From Ferrovum sp. PN-J185 (lineage in GTDB: Bacteria > Pseudomonadota > Gammaproteobacteria > Burkholderiales > Ferrovaceae): DNA of 64,000 nucleotides. The stretch is taken from positions 186,001 through 250,000 of the forward strand of contig NZ_LQZA01000002.1 of assembly GCF_001581925.1 (NCBI RefSeq), given 5' to 3'. The translations under genes were made by a program, and so were the position numbers. The notes below the pieces were generated by a model. It made no database searches. It was not told the DNA's origin and was given only the letters and a program-made list of their open reading frames with translations. Numbering within the stretch: position 1 is the first letter of the stretch; every line of letters begins with the position of its first letter. Positions 49,830 through 59,733 of the stretch are shown in pieces.

Positions 49830-50978
49830 ATGGCTTTAACAGTACTACCCCCCTTATCGCTTTATGTACACGTTCCTTGGTGTATAAAAAAATGCCCTTA
49901 CTGCGACTTTAACTCTCATGAGTTAAAGTCGAAAATTAATGAATCTCAATTTATAGATGCATTATTAACAGATTTTCAGTATCAGTTACCGTACATTTGG
50001 GGGAGGTCAGTTCGATCAATATTTATTGGTGGGGGAACACCAAGTTTATTATCACCTGAGTCGTTCGATCGATTAATCAGCGGTATTCGTAGTTTAGTAT
50101 CTCTTATTCCCGGAGCTGAAATTACTCTTGAAGCAAATCCAGGCACTTTTGAGACTGATAAGTTTCGTGGTTTTAAAGAAGCTGGTATTAATCGTCTTTC
50201 TCTTGGTATTCAATCATTAAATAATCGTCTCTTAAAAGTAATCGGACGAGTTCATGATCGAGAGCAAGCTTTATTTGCTATATCCCAAGCAAGAACTGTT
50301 TTTGATAATTTAAATTGTGATTTGATGTATGGCTTACCCAATCAAACCCATCAGGAGGCATTGGACGATTTGACTGAATTATTAAGCTTTAATCCTGATC
50401 ATATCTCTTTTTATCAGTTAACTATTGAACCTAACACCTACTTTTATAAATTTCCCCCATTACTACCAGAGCAGGATCAGATTGTTACTCTTGAAAACGA
50501 TATTTATTCTTTATTGAAGGAGTATCACTTTGATCACTACGAAGTATCAGCTTATGCTCAACAGGGTAAGCGCTCACAACATAATTTAAACTATTGGATG
50601 TTTGGTGATTATGTGGGTATTGGTCCTGGCGCACATGGCAAAATTTCTTTGCCAGACAAAATCATGCGAACAGCAAAAATAAAACATCCTAACAATTATT
50701 TAAACTTGATTGGTAAACAAGAAGATATTGAAGAAAGACATGTTGTGGATTTTAATAGTATTCCATTTGAATTCATGATGAACGCCTTAAGACTAAATGC
50801 AGGGTTTTCTTTGTCACTTTTTGAAGAAAGAACGGGATTATCAATTGAGTCAATTCAATCCACTTTATCTTTAGCTGAAAAGAAACGATTTGTTACTATT
50901 AGCGAGAATTATTTAAGTCCCACAGAACTAGGTCGTCATTTTTTAAACGATTTAATCAGCTTATTTCTTAATGACTAA
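49830..50978 (+). CDS. hemW: Heme chaperone HemW (radical SAM)
   Basis: A 382-residue radical-SAM protein. The iron-sulfur motif C-x3-C-x2-C is Cys18, Cys22, Cys25 (P-W-C-I-K-K-C-P-Y-C). G-G-G-T-P-S is the SAM-binding loop. HemW lacks coproporphyrinogen dehydrogenase activity and hands heme to respiratory proteins. It lacks the extra N-terminal arm of HemN. It overlaps ogt by eight bases. Confidence 0.92.
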   Translation: MALTVLPPLSLYVHVPWCIKKCPYCDFNSHELKSKINESQFIDALLTDFQYQLPYIWGRSVRSIFIGGGTPSLLSPESFDRLISGIRSLVSLIPGAEITLEANPGTFETDKFRGFKEAGINRLSLGIQSLNNRLLKVIGRVHDREQALFAISQARTVFDNLNCDLMYGLPNQTHQEALDDLTELLSFNPDHISFYQLTIEPNTYFYKFPPLLPEQDQIVTLENDIYSLLKEYHFDHYEVSAYAQQGKRSQHNLNYWMFGDYVGIGPGAHGKISLPDKIMRTAKIKHPNNYLNLIGKQEDIEERHVVDFNSIPFEFMMNALRLNAGFSLSLFEERTGLSIESIQSTLSLAEKKRFVTISENYLSPTELGRHFLNDLISLFLND

Positions 50979-51477
50979 CTCTATTTATTTTTATATTACT
51001 CGTTTATCTCCTTGGGGATATATGGGGGTAGTATGTGAAGGTACGACTTTGCTTAGAATTGATGTAAAGTCGAGTCTAGAAGAGTTACATCTGTTTTTAT
51101 TAAGTCATTATCCTCTCATGGAACAATCTAACATCTTAAAGACGATTGCAGATGAGGTGATTCATTTAATCCATAACCCAACATACGTTATTCATAATGC
51201 ATATCGACTTGAAGGCACGGTATTTCAACAGAAGGTATGGCACGCTATTCTGACCATACCTGTAGGGTCTGTTAAAACCTATCAAGTTATTGCTCAAGAG
51301 ATACGTCACACAAGAGCAGTACGCGCTGTAGGAACGGCTTGCGGGGCCAATCCGTTGCCGTTTATTGTGCCATGTCACCGAGTGGTAGGTTCATCGGGTA
51401 AATTAGGTGGTTTTGGTTTAGGTATTGAATTTAAGAGAGAGTTACTGGCTAAAGAAGGAATTACTTACTTTCTTTGA
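50971..51477 (+). CDS. ogt: Methylated-DNA--protein-cysteine methyltransferase
   Basis: A 168-residue suicidal repair protein that takes alkyl groups from O6-alkylguanine. The P-C-H-R-V motif with acceptor Cys135 is intact, as is the helix-turn-helix arginine finger region (T-R-A-V-R-A-V-G-T-A-C). There is no AraC-type N-terminal domain, so it is Ogt rather than Ada. The last 17 bases overlap trmB on the opposite strand. Confidence 0.93.
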   Translation: MTNSIYFYITRLSPWGYMGVVCEGTTLLRIDVKSSLEELHLFLLSHYPLMEQSNILKTIADEVIHLIHNPTYVIHNAYRLEGTVFQQKVWHAILTIPVGSVKTYQVIAQEIRHTRAVRAVGTACGANPLPFIVPCHRVVGSSGKLGGFGLGIEFKRELLAKEGITYFL

Positions 51478-52153
51478 TAAATAACAAATCCCAAACACCA
51501 TGACCTAATTTGAGTCCCCTATTTTCAAATTTGGTTAAGGGACGATAGTCCGGTCTTACTGCAAAACCAGATGTGGTATTTTTTAGTTGTGTGCATTGCG
51601 AGAGTACTTCCAGCATTTGATCGGCATAGTCTTGCCAATCAGTAGCTAAGTGAATATATCCACCGTTTTGGATATAGTTAACTAAGTTATTGATAAAGGA
51701 AGATTGAATGAGTCTTCTTTTGTGGTGTCTTGCTTTTGGCCATGGGTCTGGGAAAAAGATATGTACTCCAGCAAGGCTTTGCGGTGGTATCAGAAATTGC
51801 AATACCTCCACAGCATCATGACGTATTATACGGACATTGGTCAGGTTTTCTTGATCAATTAACTTTAATATATTGCCAATTCCCGGTCCATGAACATCCA
51901 CTGCGATAAAGTTTTTTTCAGGAAAAGTTTTAGCAATATTAATGGTAGGTTCACCCATACCAAAACCAATTTCCAGTATGGTGGGTGCTTCTCTGTTAAA
52001 AACTTCGTGCAAGGATAATAGACCTTTGTCTTGAGTAAATTGAATTCCCCATTGTGGAAACAATTCATCAATTGCTCGTTGCTGCCCCGTTGATAGCCTT
52101 CCCTGCCTTAATACGTAGCTGCGAATATGTTGTCCAATTGTCATTGTATTCAT
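51461..52153 (-). CDS. trmB: tRNA (guanine-N7)-methyltransferase TrmB
   Basis: A 230-residue SAM-dependent enzyme that makes m7G46 in tRNA. SAM motif E-I-G-F-G-M-G and the F-F-P-D-P-W-P-K-A-R-H-H-K-R-R block are diagnostic. Its start overlaps the thiG stop by one base (TAATG). The operon order thiS-thiG-trmB is conserved in betaproteobacteria. Confidence 0.96.
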   Translation of the reverse strand: MNTMTIGQHIRSYVLRQGRLSTGQQRAIDELFPQWGIQFTQDKGLLSLHEVFNREAPTILEIGFGMGEPTINIAKTFPEKNFIAVDVHGPGIGNILKLIDQENLTNVRIIRHDAVEVLQFLIPPQSLAGVHIFFPDPWPKARHHKRRLIQSSFINNLVNYIQNGGYIHLATDWQDYADQMLEVLSQCTQLKNTTSGFAVRPDYRPLTKFENRGLKLGHGVWDLLFIKESK

Positions 52154-52938
52154 TAAGCAATTAAACCTGTTGTGGGAGAGCTTGGCTCTGCTTGATAGGT
52201 TTTTTTAGGCATGCGACCTGCAAGATAAGCCTCTCTTCCAGCCTGAATTGCTTTTTTCATGGCTGAGGCCATGAGTACAGAGTTTCTGGCCTGAGCGATA
52301 GCGGTATTCATTAATACACCACCACAACCTAATTCCATGGCAATAGCTGCATCAGAGGCAGTGCCAACTCCTGCATCAACAATAACAGGTACTTGTAATT
52401 GATCAATAATGATACTGAGATTCCAAGGATTGAGAATTCCCATGCCAGAGCCAATGAGAGAGGCGAGAGGCATAACGGCCACACAGCCTATATCCTCTAA
52501 TTGACGAGCCTGAATAGGGTCGTCGCTACAGTACACCATGACATCAAAACCGTCTTTTACTAAGGTTTTTGCTGCTACTAGTGTTTCTGGCATATTGGGA
52601 TAAAGCGTTTTACTGTCGCCTAATACTTCTAATTTAACTAAATTATGACCATCTAGTAACTCTCTTGCGAGACGCAGCGTTCTTACTGCATCGTCAGCGT
52701 TATAACAGCCGGCAGTATTAGGGAGCAGGGTATATTTGGTAGGTGAAATGAAATCTAATAAATTAGATTCGTTAGGATTTTGTCCAATATTTGTACGGCG
52801 TATAGCAACCGTAATGATTTCAGCCCCACTCTCTTCTATAGCTTGTTGGGTTTCGTGAAAGTCACGGTACTTGCCTGTACCAACCAGTAGACGAGACTGA
52901 TAAGTTTTTCCTGCAATTTTAAATTCATCTGTATTCAT
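52153..52938 (-). CDS. thiG: Thiazole synthase ThiG
   Basis: A 261-residue enzyme that builds the thiazole phosphate of thiamine from deoxyxylulose phosphate, ThiS thiocarboxylate and dehydroglycine. V-G-T-G-K-Y near the N-terminus, the L-V-K-L-E-V-L-G-D lysine region and [10 protein letters not shown] are typical. It is three bases after thiS. Confidence 0.97.
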   Translation of the reverse strand: MNTDEFKIAGKTYQSRLLVGTGKYRDFHETQQAIEESGAEIITVAIRRTNIGQNPNESNLLDFISPTKYTLLPNTAGCYNADDAVRTLRLARELLDGHNLVKLEVLGDSKTLYPNMPETLVAAKTLVKDGFDVMVYCSDDPIQARQLEDIGCVAVMPLASLIGSGMGILNPWNLSIIIDQLQVPVIVDAGVGTASDAAIAMELGCGGVLMNTAIAQARNSVLMASAMKKAIQAGREAYLAGRMPKKTYQAEPSSPTTGLIA

Positions 52939-52941
52939 AGG

Positions 52942-53142
52942 TTATCCACCGCCTACGGCCACTACAATTTCAATTTTGTCATTTTCTTGCATAATGTATT
53001 GATTATGTAAGGAGCGGGTTATGATTTCACCATTAACTTCCACAGCAAAGCGTTGATTCTTAAGATTTAAGTTATCAATCACTGCGCTTAATGCGGTATT
53101 AGGATGAATTGAAAGAAGTTGGCCGTTAACAATAATATTCAT
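52942..53142 (-). CDS. thiS: Sulfur carrier ThiS
   Basis: A 66-residue ubiquitin-fold protein ending V-A-V-G-G-G; the C-terminal Gly-Gly is thiocarboxylated for thiazole synthesis. First gene of thiS-thiG-trmB, on the strand opposite the nearby tRNA. No TPP riboswitch is visible in the 70 bases between it and the tRNA. Confidence 0.95.
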   Translation of the reverse strand: MNIIVNGQLLSIHPNTALSAVIDNLNLKNQRFAVEVNGEIITRSLHNQYIMQENDKIEIVVAVGGG

Positions 53143-53215
53143 AATCAGTTAATGTTAGCATGATAGACAACGATAATTCTTATTCTATTATAAAATAGTG
53201 TCGTTAATAATGTTC

Positions 53216-53286
53216 GCGGGTGTAGCTCAATGGTAGAGCAGAAGCTTCCCAAGCTTAAGACGAGGGTTCGATTCCCTTCACCCGCT
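53216..53286 (+). tRNA. tRNA-Gly (anticodon CCC)
   Basis: A full cloverleaf: acceptor GCGGGTG / CACCCGC with discriminator T, D arm GCTC/GAGC, anticodon loop TTCCCAA (anticodon CCC at 53248-53250) and T arm with TTCGATT loop. The outermost anticodon-stem pair is a G-A mismatch. CCA is not encoded. It reads GGG codons. Confidence 0.96.
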
Positions 53287-53321
53287 CAAAATCAAAATAG
53301 ATTGGCCTTCTTAAGGTAACC

Positions 53322-54350
53322 ATGATTGTATTTTCTCAAGCTGTTATCCAATGGCAAAAAGAGTTTGGTAGACATCATCTACCTTGGCAACAAACCAGAG
53401 ACCCTTACAAAGTGTGGTTATCTGAAATTATGCTGCAGCAAACTCAAGTCACTACAGTTATTCCCTATTTTGTAAGATTTTTAAATCGTTTCCCCACAAT
53501 TACTTCTTTGGCTGAAGCACATCAAGATCAAGTATTAGAGCTATGGGCGGGGTTAGGTTATTACTCTCGAGCGAGAAACTTACATCATGCAGCCCAACAA
53601 ATTACTAGCCGTTATAACTCAACGTTTCCAATTGAGCAGGAGTTACGTGAACAGTTACCTGGAATTGGAAAATCCACTGCAGGGGCTATTGGTGTATTTG
53701 CCTTTAATCAAAGGCTACCTATTTTGGATGGGAACGTAAAACGAGTATTGACCCGTTACTTTGCCATTGAGGGCAATATTTATAGCAAAGAAATTGAGCG
53801 TAAACTCTGGGAGTTGGCTGAGTCTTTGTTACCTGATGACAATATCGTTGCCTATACTCAAGGTTTAATGGATTTAGGGGCAACCATTTGTACACGCACA
53901 GCGCCGCTATGTAGAGTATGTCCGCTAGTGAGTGAATGCCGCGCAAAACACAGTAATACCATTGATCGCTACCCAGAAAGAAAAAAGAAAGTAGTGGTAC
54001 AAGTTGTTAAACTAACTGTATTAATAATAGAACATGAAAAACACTATTATTTGATTAAGCGTAATAAAAATATATGGAAAAATTTATGGGCTTTTCCTAT
54101 GGTGGAAGAGCCCGTAGATACACAACAATGGTTAACTCAGCAGCATATACAAGCACAGCTTAAAACCACTTATCCTAAGCTTAAGCATCAGTTGACTCAT
54201 CGAACATTAGAGCTCAGCGTAGAACATTGGCAAGTTGAACAACAATTTAGTAACCAGTTAACATCAGAAGGTCTTTGGTTGACTGTTGATCAAATTCAAC
54301 AAAAGGCAATTCCTGTTGCTATGAACAAGATACTAACCTACTTACTCTAG
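53322..54350 (+). CDS. mutY: Adenine DNA glycosylase MutY
   Basis: A 342-residue base-excision enzyme that removes adenine opposite 8-oxoguanine. Helix-hairpin-helix L-P-G-I-G-K-S-T-A-G, catalytic Asp in I-L-D-G-N-V-K-R-V, and an iron-sulfur cluster C-x6-C-x2-C-x5-C (C-T-R-T-A-P-L-C through S-E-C). The C-terminal NUDIX-like domain recognises 8-oxoG. It is 35 bases after the tRNA and overlaps rapZ by four bases at the 3' end. Confidence 0.96.
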   Translation: MIVFSQAVIQWQKEFGRHHLPWQQTRDPYKVWLSEIMLQQTQVTTVIPYFVRFLNRFPTITSLAEAHQDQVLELWAGLGYYSRARNLHHAAQQITSRYNSTFPIEQELREQLPGIGKSTAGAIGVFAFNQRLPILDGNVKRVLTRYFAIEGNIYSKEIERKLWELAESLLPDDNIVAYTQGLMDLGATICTRTAPLCRVCPLVSECRAKHSNTIDRYPERKKKVVVQVVKLTVLIIEHEKHYYLIKRNKNIWKNLWAFPMVEEPVDTQQWLTQQHIQAQLKTTYPKLKHQLTHRTLELSVEHWQVEQQFSNQLTSEGLWLTVDQIQQKAIPVAMNKILTYLL

Positions 54351-55189
54351 GAGAGTTCGCGATGAATAACTTGTACTGAAAAGAGGTCTTTGAAATGCTG
54401 TTTAAGTTTTTCAGCCAAGTAAACTGAGCGGTGTTGTCCACCAGTACAACCAATAGCGATAGTTAGTGTGGATCTATTGTCCTGTATAAAAGCCGTTGTC
54501 CAATTGTGAATAAAGCTACTAATATCTTTCAACATCTGTTGTGCTAAAACATCATTGTCTAAAAAATCAATAACTGCGCTATCCTGACCCGTGAGTGGGC
54601 GTAATTTAGGGTCATAGAAAGGATTAGGTATACAGCGAACATCAAAGACAAAGTCAGCATCCAGTGGAATACCGTGTTTAAAGCCAAATGATTCAAAAAA
54701 TAGAGTTAACTGGTTAGCATCAATATTTAAATAGCTTTTAATTCTAGCTCGTAAGGCATTAGGTGTGATTTGCGTAGTATCAATTTTGTAACCAATATCA
54801 GAAATATCTGATAAAAGTTTTCTTTCAGAACTGATGCATTCAATAATAGAGAGAGTTCCTGCAGACAAAGGATGCGGTCGACGAGTTTCGGAAAAACGTC
54901 GAATTAAATCATTGTCACTGGCATCTAAAAAAATAAAATGTGAATGCCATTTATTTTCTTTTAATTTATTTAAAATTAATGGGAGTTCAGAAATATCCTC
55001 ACCACTTCGTGCGTCCAGTGTAACAGCGATTTTATTTTCCCCACGCTTAATCAGTTTTGCAATAATTTCAAAAGCGAAGGGAACGGGAAGATTATCCATT
55101 GAAAAGAAACCAGAATCTTCAAGCGCCTTTAACGCTACTGTTTTACCAGAGCCAGATAATCCACTAATTAAAATGATATGTGTAGTCAT
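54347..55189 (-). CDS. rapZ: RNase adapter RapZ
   Basis: A 280-residue P-loop protein (Walker A G-L-S-G-S-G-K-T). In E. coli RapZ guides RNase E to GlmZ and so controls amino-sugar synthesis. The C-terminal I-G-C-T-G-G-Q-H-R-S-V block is diagnostic. It follows hprK by five bases in the hpf-ptsN-hprK-rapZ run. The small RNA partner is not in the window. Confidence 0.95.
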   Translation of the reverse strand: MTTHIILISGLSGSGKTVALKALEDSGFFSMDNLPVPFAFEIIAKLIKRGENKIAVTLDARSGEDISELPLILNKLKENKWHSHFIFLDASDNDLIRRFSETRRPHPLSAGTLSIIECISSERKLLSDISDIGYKIDTTQITPNALRARIKSYLNIDANQLTLFFESFGFKHGIPLDADFVFDVRCIPNPFYDPKLRPLTGQDSAVIDFLDNDVLAQQMLKDISSFIHNWTTAFIQDNRSTLTIAIGCTGGQHRSVYLAEKLKQHFKDLFSVQVIHRELS

Positions 55190-55194
55190 ATTAA

Positions 55195-56160
55195 TTAATC
55201 TTTTTTATCGCTTGAATCAAAATGGTCAATACCCATAAATTCTTTTTGCCTGTCTAAAAACTGTTGAGTACTATTAATACCACGTTGCATCAAGATAAAG
55301 TTGCGGGTAGCAGCTTCAACTAAAACAGCAAGGTTTCTTCCAACCGCGACGGGCAAGACAACTTTTGGAATATCAATACCAAGAATAGATTGAGTTGGTG
55401 TGTGGCTTGGTAAGCGTTCAAAGGCACTCAAATCACCACCCGGTGGGCGTTCAAGGTGCACAATAAGTTTTAGGTTTTTTCTTGGGCGAACTGCTGTTTC
55501 ACCAAAAATTGAGCGAATGTTAATTAATCCAAGCCCTCGCACTTCCAAGAAATCTTTAAGCATAGGAGGACATTTCCCTTGGATGGTTTCTGGTCCAATT
55601 TTATATAAATCTACAGCATCATCGGCAACAAAACCGTGTCCTCGAGAAATAAGTTCCAGTGCTAATTCACTTTTACCAACAGCGGAGTCTCCAGTAATTA
55701 AGACGCCCACTTCTAGAATGACCATGAAGACACCGTGTATTGTAGTTTCTTCTGCTAATTCTTGACTAAGATAATAATTAAGATTATTAATCAGATCAGC
55801 GCTTGATAAAGAGCAACCAAGAATTGCAACTTCTTTTTTAATGGCCATCTCTCTTAATGGCTCAAACATATCAGCGTTCTCAGTAATAAATAACGCTGCC
55901 AGATTGTCTGAGAAAATTCTAGTTAATGCATCACTGAGTTGTGTTTTTGCAAGGCTTTTTAAATAAGTTAACTCCATTTGTCCCAATACTTGAAAGCGAT
56001 GAGGGTGAGTTAAATTAAGATGAGCGATAGTTCCCACATCTTTATCTGTGAGACTCCCTACGGGTATGATCTTGTCTTTACCGATATTATCGGTAAGCCA
56101 TATTAAGTTGTTTTTTTCTTGATTATCGTCAAATAGTCGTTGAACGCTGACGTCTGGCAT
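55195..56160 (-). CDS. hprK: HPr kinase/phosphorylase HprK
   Basis: A 321-residue bifunctional enzyme that phosphorylates and dephosphorylates HPr. The P-loop G-D-S-A-V-G-K-S (about residues 155-162) and the downstream signature E-V-R-G-L-G-L-I-N-I are intact. It suggests a regulatory PTS without sugar transport, as in most betaproteobacteria. It overlaps ptsN by 32 bases, so the two are translationally coupled. Confidence 0.95.
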   Translation of the reverse strand: MPDVSVQRLFDDNQEKNNLIWLTDNIGKDKIIPVGSLTDKDVGTIAHLNLTHPHRFQVLGQMELTYLKSLAKTQLSDALTRIFSDNLAALFITENADMFEPLREMAIKKEVAILGCSLSSADLINNLNYYLSQELAEETTIHGVFMVILEVGVLITGDSAVGKSELALELISRGHGFVADDAVDLYKIGPETIQGKCPPMLKDFLEVRGLGLINIRSIFGETAVRPRKNLKLIVHLERPPGGDLSAFERLPSHTPTQSILGIDIPKVVLPVAVGRNLAVLVEAATRNFILMQRGINSTQQFLDRQKEFMGIDHFDSSDKKD

Positions 56161-56614
56161 AAGGAACCCAATTAATGATTGTTTCGTAAACCACTTCTGC
56201 TGACGTAGCAGATAAAATCGTCTGTCTTAATTCATCGTCACTGAACATTTCTGCAATTTCACTGAGTAGTTTCAAATGATGTTCATTAGCGTGATCAGGA
56301 ACTAATAGTACAAATGCCATTTTCACATTTTCACTATCAGGGGATTCGAAAGGTATTGCGCTGTTTAGTCTAATAAAAGCACAAAGTGGATGCTTAAGAC
56401 CTTTAAAACGACCATGTGGAAGTGCAAAGCCATGACCTAATCCAGTGGATCCTAGTTTTTCACGATTAAATAATGCGTCATACACTAGGCTACGTGACAG
56501 TTGATTATTGTTTTCAAAAAGAATGCCAATTTGTTCAAATAACCGTTTTTTACTGGTCACTTCCATGTCTATTAATACATGGCTTTGCTTTAATAGTTTT
56601 GTGATTGCTTCCAT
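56129..56614 (-). CDS. ptsN: PTS nitrogen regulatory IIA protein PtsN
   Basis: A 161-residue EIIA(Ntr) domain protein. The phosphorylated histidine is His67 in F-A-L-P-H-G-R. It relays PTS(Ntr) signals on carbon/nitrogen state and potassium transport in other bacteria. It lies after hpf and before hprK in the rpoN cluster. Confidence 0.95.
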   Translation of the reverse strand: MEAITKLLKQSHVLIDMEVTSKKRLFEQIGILFENNNQLSRSLVYDALFNREKLGSTGLGHGFALPHGRFKGLKHPLCAFIRLNSAIPFESPDSENVKMAFVLLVPDHANEHHLKLLSEIAEMFSDDELRQTILSATSAEVVYETIINWVPYARRQRSTTI

Positions 56615-56634
56615 GTTAATGTATTAACAAATAA

Positions 56635-56958
56635 TTATTCGCCATTATGGTGTCTGATACTTTCAGCACCGCGGTTATTTTGATTTTTTTCTTTCTGTTT
56701 GATGATTTGGCGATCTAATAAATGAGCAAGGTCGTCAATGGCAACATACATATCAGAGCCAGATGTTTGCGCAAAAATATCTCTGCCATTAACACGTACG
56801 TTAGCTTCTACATGATGTTGTAATTTTTCTATTTTAAGAATCACGTTAATATCAATAGGTTGATCAAAATGATTTTTAATGCGTTGCATTTTCTCAGAAA
56901 TATGATCGCGCATTGCAGGAGTAATTTCTACATGTTGTCCTGTAACATTAACTTTCAT
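56635..56958 (-). CDS. hpf: Short hibernation promoting factor HPF
   Basis: A 107-residue ribosome-associated factor that promotes formation of inactive 100S ribosomes. It starts M-K-V-N-V-T-G-Q-H-V-E-I-T and lacks the long C-terminal domain. It lies 16 bases after rpoN, the usual position. Confidence 0.95.
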   Translation of the reverse strand: MKVNVTGQHVEITPAMRDHISEKMQRIKNHFDQPIDINVILKIEKLQHHVEANVRVNGRDIFAQTSGSDMYVAIDDLAHLLDRQIIKQKEKNQNNRGAESIRHHNGE

Positions 56959-56974
56959 TATAACCTCCTAATAT

Positions 56975-58378
56975 TTAAATAATTTTACGTTGACTAGCAG
57001 GATATATTTGCATGGACTCCCTATATTTAGCTACTGTTCGCCTGGCAACAACTATCCCTCTCTCATTCAGAATATCTGAAATTTGGTTGTCTGATAAAGG
57101 TTTTTTTGGATTTTCCTCATTAATTAATTGCTTGATTAGGGCTCTAATTGAAGTGGATGAGGCTGTCCCTCCTTGGTCTGTTGAAACATGACTACTGAAG
57201 AAATATTTTAATTCAAATATGCCTTTAGGACTAAACATAAATTTTTGTGTTGTAACCCGTGATATGGTTGATTCATGTAAACCAACTAAATCGGCGATTT
57301 CTTTTAGAATCATAGGTTTCATAGATACTTCACCAAACTCAAAAAAGTCTTGCTGTTCGTCCACTATAGCTTGAGATACTTTTAAAATCGTATCAAATCG
57401 TTGCTGTATGTTTTTTATTAACCATCGCGCTTCTTGAAGTTGAGTGGTTAGCGATGAATGGCCCTCATTATTTTGTAATAAATTGGCATAGAGTTGGTTG
57501 ATTTTTAGACGTGGCAACACTTGTGGATTAAGCTGAACAACCCATTTTTTGTTATATTTCTTAACAATAACATCAGGTATTATGTACCTTGTATCTTGTT
57601 GAAAAAAATGTTCCGCAGGCTTTGGGTTGAGTTGAGTAATTAATTGGATTGCTTGTTTTAATTGAACGTCATTTATTTTAAGTGCTTTTTTCAGTTTTAG
57701 GTAATCACGATTTCCTAATAATGCCAAATAGTTTTGGCATATGCTCACAGCTAAACCATACACTGGATGAGTTGTATAAAGTTGGTGGAGCTGAAGAAGT
57801 AAGCACTCTGACAGATTGGCTGCACCAATACCCACTGGATCAAGAGTTTGTAATAATTTTACGCATACTTTAATTTCTTCAATTTCTATTTCAGCTTCAT
57901 GAGGAAATTGAGCTTGTATTTCTTCTAAAGAAATATCTAAATAACCTGAGTCATTAATATTCGCGATAAGTTGACTAATGATCTGCCCATCTTTTTCTGA
58001 TAAGGGTATTAATCTTAACTGTTCTTTTAAATGGTCAATTAAGCTCGGTTTATCTTCAATACTAAAAAAATCGTCATCTCGTTCGTTCGATGATGACGAT
58101 TTAGAATAATGAGTATCCCAGGCAGAGTCTAAATTGTTATCTAGACTGGTTTCGTTCAATTCATCACTATGAGAGGATGACTCTTCATTTGAATGACTAT
58201 CCTGTGTTGTAGGAGAGTCATTTGTATCCTGAAGTTCTAATAAAGGATTGTCTCTAACAGCCTCTTCGATTTCTTGGTTAAGTTCAACGGTTGATAATTG
58301 TAATAGTCTAATTGCTTGCTGAAGTTGCGGAGTGAGCGCTAACTGTTGAGAAAGCTTAAGCTGTAAGTTTTGTTTCAT
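56975..58378 (-). CDS. rpoN: RNA polymerase sigma-54 factor RpoN
   Basis: A 467-residue sigma factor. Region I (L-K-L-S-Q-Q-L-A-L-T-P-Q-L-Q-Q-A-I) binds activators, an acidic linker (about 50-115) follows, then core-binding and helix-turn-helix domains, and the RpoN box A-R-R-T-V-A-K-Y-R-E near the C-terminus recognises the -24 element. It works with NtrC at the promoters before glnA and porin 2. It follows lptB by three bases. Confidence 0.98.
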   Translation of the reverse strand: MKQNLQLKLSQQLALTPQLQQAIRLLQLSTVELNQEIEEAVRDNPLLELQDTNDSPTTQDSHSNEESSSHSDELNETSLDNNLDSAWDTHYSKSSSSNERDDDFFSIEDKPSLIDHLKEQLRLIPLSEKDGQIISQLIANINDSGYLDISLEEIQAQFPHEAEIEIEEIKVCVKLLQTLDPVGIGAANLSECLLLQLHQLYTTHPVYGLAVSICQNYLALLGNRDYLKLKKALKINDVQLKQAIQLITQLNPKPAEHFFQQDTRYIIPDVIVKKYNKKWVVQLNPQVLPRLKINQLYANLLQNNEGHSSLTTQLQEARWLIKNIQQRFDTILKVSQAIVDEQQDFFEFGEVSMKPMILKEIADLVGLHESTISRVTTQKFMFSPKGIFELKYFFSSHVSTDQGGTASSTSIRALIKQLINEENPKKPLSDNQISDILNERGIVVARRTVAKYRESMQIYPASQRKII

Positions 58379-58381
58379 TGT

Positions 58382-59104
58382 TTATAGCTTGAAATGCTCA
58401 CCTAGATAGACTTTACGGACATTGTCATTATGAATAATCTCGTCAGGCCGTCCTGATGCTAAAACGGTACCCTGATTAATAATATATGCGCGGTCACAAA
58501 TACCTAATGTTTCTCGTACATTATGATCAGTAATTAAAACGCCAATTCCTCTGTCTTTTAGAAATCGAATGATTTGTTGAATATCCATAACTGCAATAGG
58601 ATCAACACCTGCAAAGGGTTCATCTAATAAAATAAAACGGGGGTTAGTGGCCAGTGCCCTAGCAATTTCAACTCGTCGTCGCTCGCCCCCAGAGAGGCTA
58701 ATTGCAGGATTATTGCGTAGATGAGAAATATGTAGTTCTGCTAGGAGGCTATCTAACTCTTCTGCGCATTCATCGGCTTTAAGACCTCTTAACTGTAAAA
58801 CTGACAGAATATTGTCTGCGACTGTCATACGTCGAAAAATAGAGGCTTCCTGCGGTAGGTAAGATACGCCAAGTTGAGAGCGTTTGTGAATAGGCAGAAG
58901 ACTTAGGCGAGTGTTGTCTAGATAAATCTCCCCGCCATCAAGTGGTACTAATCCAACAATCATATAAAAACAAGTGGTTTTTCCCGCACCATTGGGTCCA
59001 AGTAAACCGACAACTTCACCTTTTTCCACATTCAGAGATAAGTCTTTCACTACTGTGCGTGACTTATATTTTTTAACTAAATGTTCAACTCTTAATTCGC
59101 TCAT
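58382..59104 (-). CDS. lptB: LPS export ATPase LptB
   Basis: A 240-residue ABC ATPase that powers lipopolysaccharide extraction by LptFG. Walker [10 protein letters not shown], signature L-S-G-G-E-R-R-R, Walker [13 protein letters not shown] and the H-loop I-T-D-H-N are intact. It overlaps lptA by four bases. Confidence 0.98.
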   Translation of the reverse strand: MSELRVEHLVKKYKSRTVVKDLSLNVEKGEVVGLLGPNGAGKTTCFYMIVGLVPLDGGEIYLDNTRLSLLPIHKRSQLGVSYLPQEASIFRRMTVADNILSVLQLRGLKADECAEELDSLLAELHISHLRNNPAISLSGGERRRVEIARALATNPRFILLDEPFAGVDPIAVMDIQQIIRFLKDRGIGVLITDHNVRETLGICDRAYIINQGTVLASGRPDEIIHNDNVRKVYLGEHFKL

Positions 59105-59733
59105 GGGGTTGTATCACTGTCAATTTTAAGTTTTGGAGTAGGTATAGTTGGTTTGGTTTGAGTGTTAGTTGGTGTTGCTGTAGACGCTGGAGCAGATGCT
59201 TTATTGTCTTCTGGTTTGAAAATCATATGTACCCTTCCTTTTGGTGTGGGGCCATTATTTTTACTCTTTCCTTCAGCCTGAAGAAATTCTGAATTAAGAT
59301 CATAAGACAAATAGTTACCTTTAATCTCGTCTTTATCTTGTCTAACGATGGCCTTATCAAATAATTCCACTCGACCAATTTTTTCGTCGTATTCAACATG
59401 TTGGGCCACACCATCCACCCATTGATCCGAGGCTTCTTTTTTCTGACGAAAAGTAACAGGGTCACCAAATGCGGTGGCATGTTTAAAACCGGTTGTTTTG
59501 TCTTCCGTGACAATAACATGTTCACCTGTTAAACGAATGGTGCCTTGAGTCATAACAACATGACCATCAAAGTAGGAGATTTTTTTAAGATCATCTGCAG
59601 TCATCTTGTCTGATTCTATATTGATAGGTTTATCTTTATCGGCTTTCTCAGCATAAGCCCATTGGGTGACAAACATACACAATAGAAAAAAAACCTTAAT
59701 GAGATTTTTTTGGGTAGTAAATAGCTTTTGCAT
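59101..59733 (-). CDS. lptA: LPS periplasmic bridge protein LptA
   Basis: About 210 residues from the ATG at 59733 (M-Q-K-L-F-T-T-Q-K), with a signal peptide to about W-A-Y-A. An OstA-fold domain starts with I-N-I-E-S-D-K-M and [10 protein letters not shown]. It polymerises across the periplasm to carry LPS. The tail is rich in P, T and A. A start five codons upstream (59748) is possible. It overlaps lptC by 38 bases. Confidence 0.92.
   Translation of the reverse strand: MQKLFTTQKNLIKVFFLLCMFVTQWAYAEKADKDKPINIESDKMTADDLKKISYFDGHVVMTQGTIRLTGEHVIVTEDKTTGFKHATAFGDPVTFRQKKEASDQWVDGVAQHVEYDEKIGRVELFDKAIVRQDKDEIKGNYLSYDLNSEFLQAEGKSKNNGPTPKGRVHMIFKPEDNKASAPASTATPTNTQTKPTIPTPKLKIDSDTTP

Noticed and set aside
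52939-53215. Possible TPP riboswitch before thiS
   Set aside because: Only about 70 bases separate thiS from the tRNA gene and no thi-box motifs are visible.
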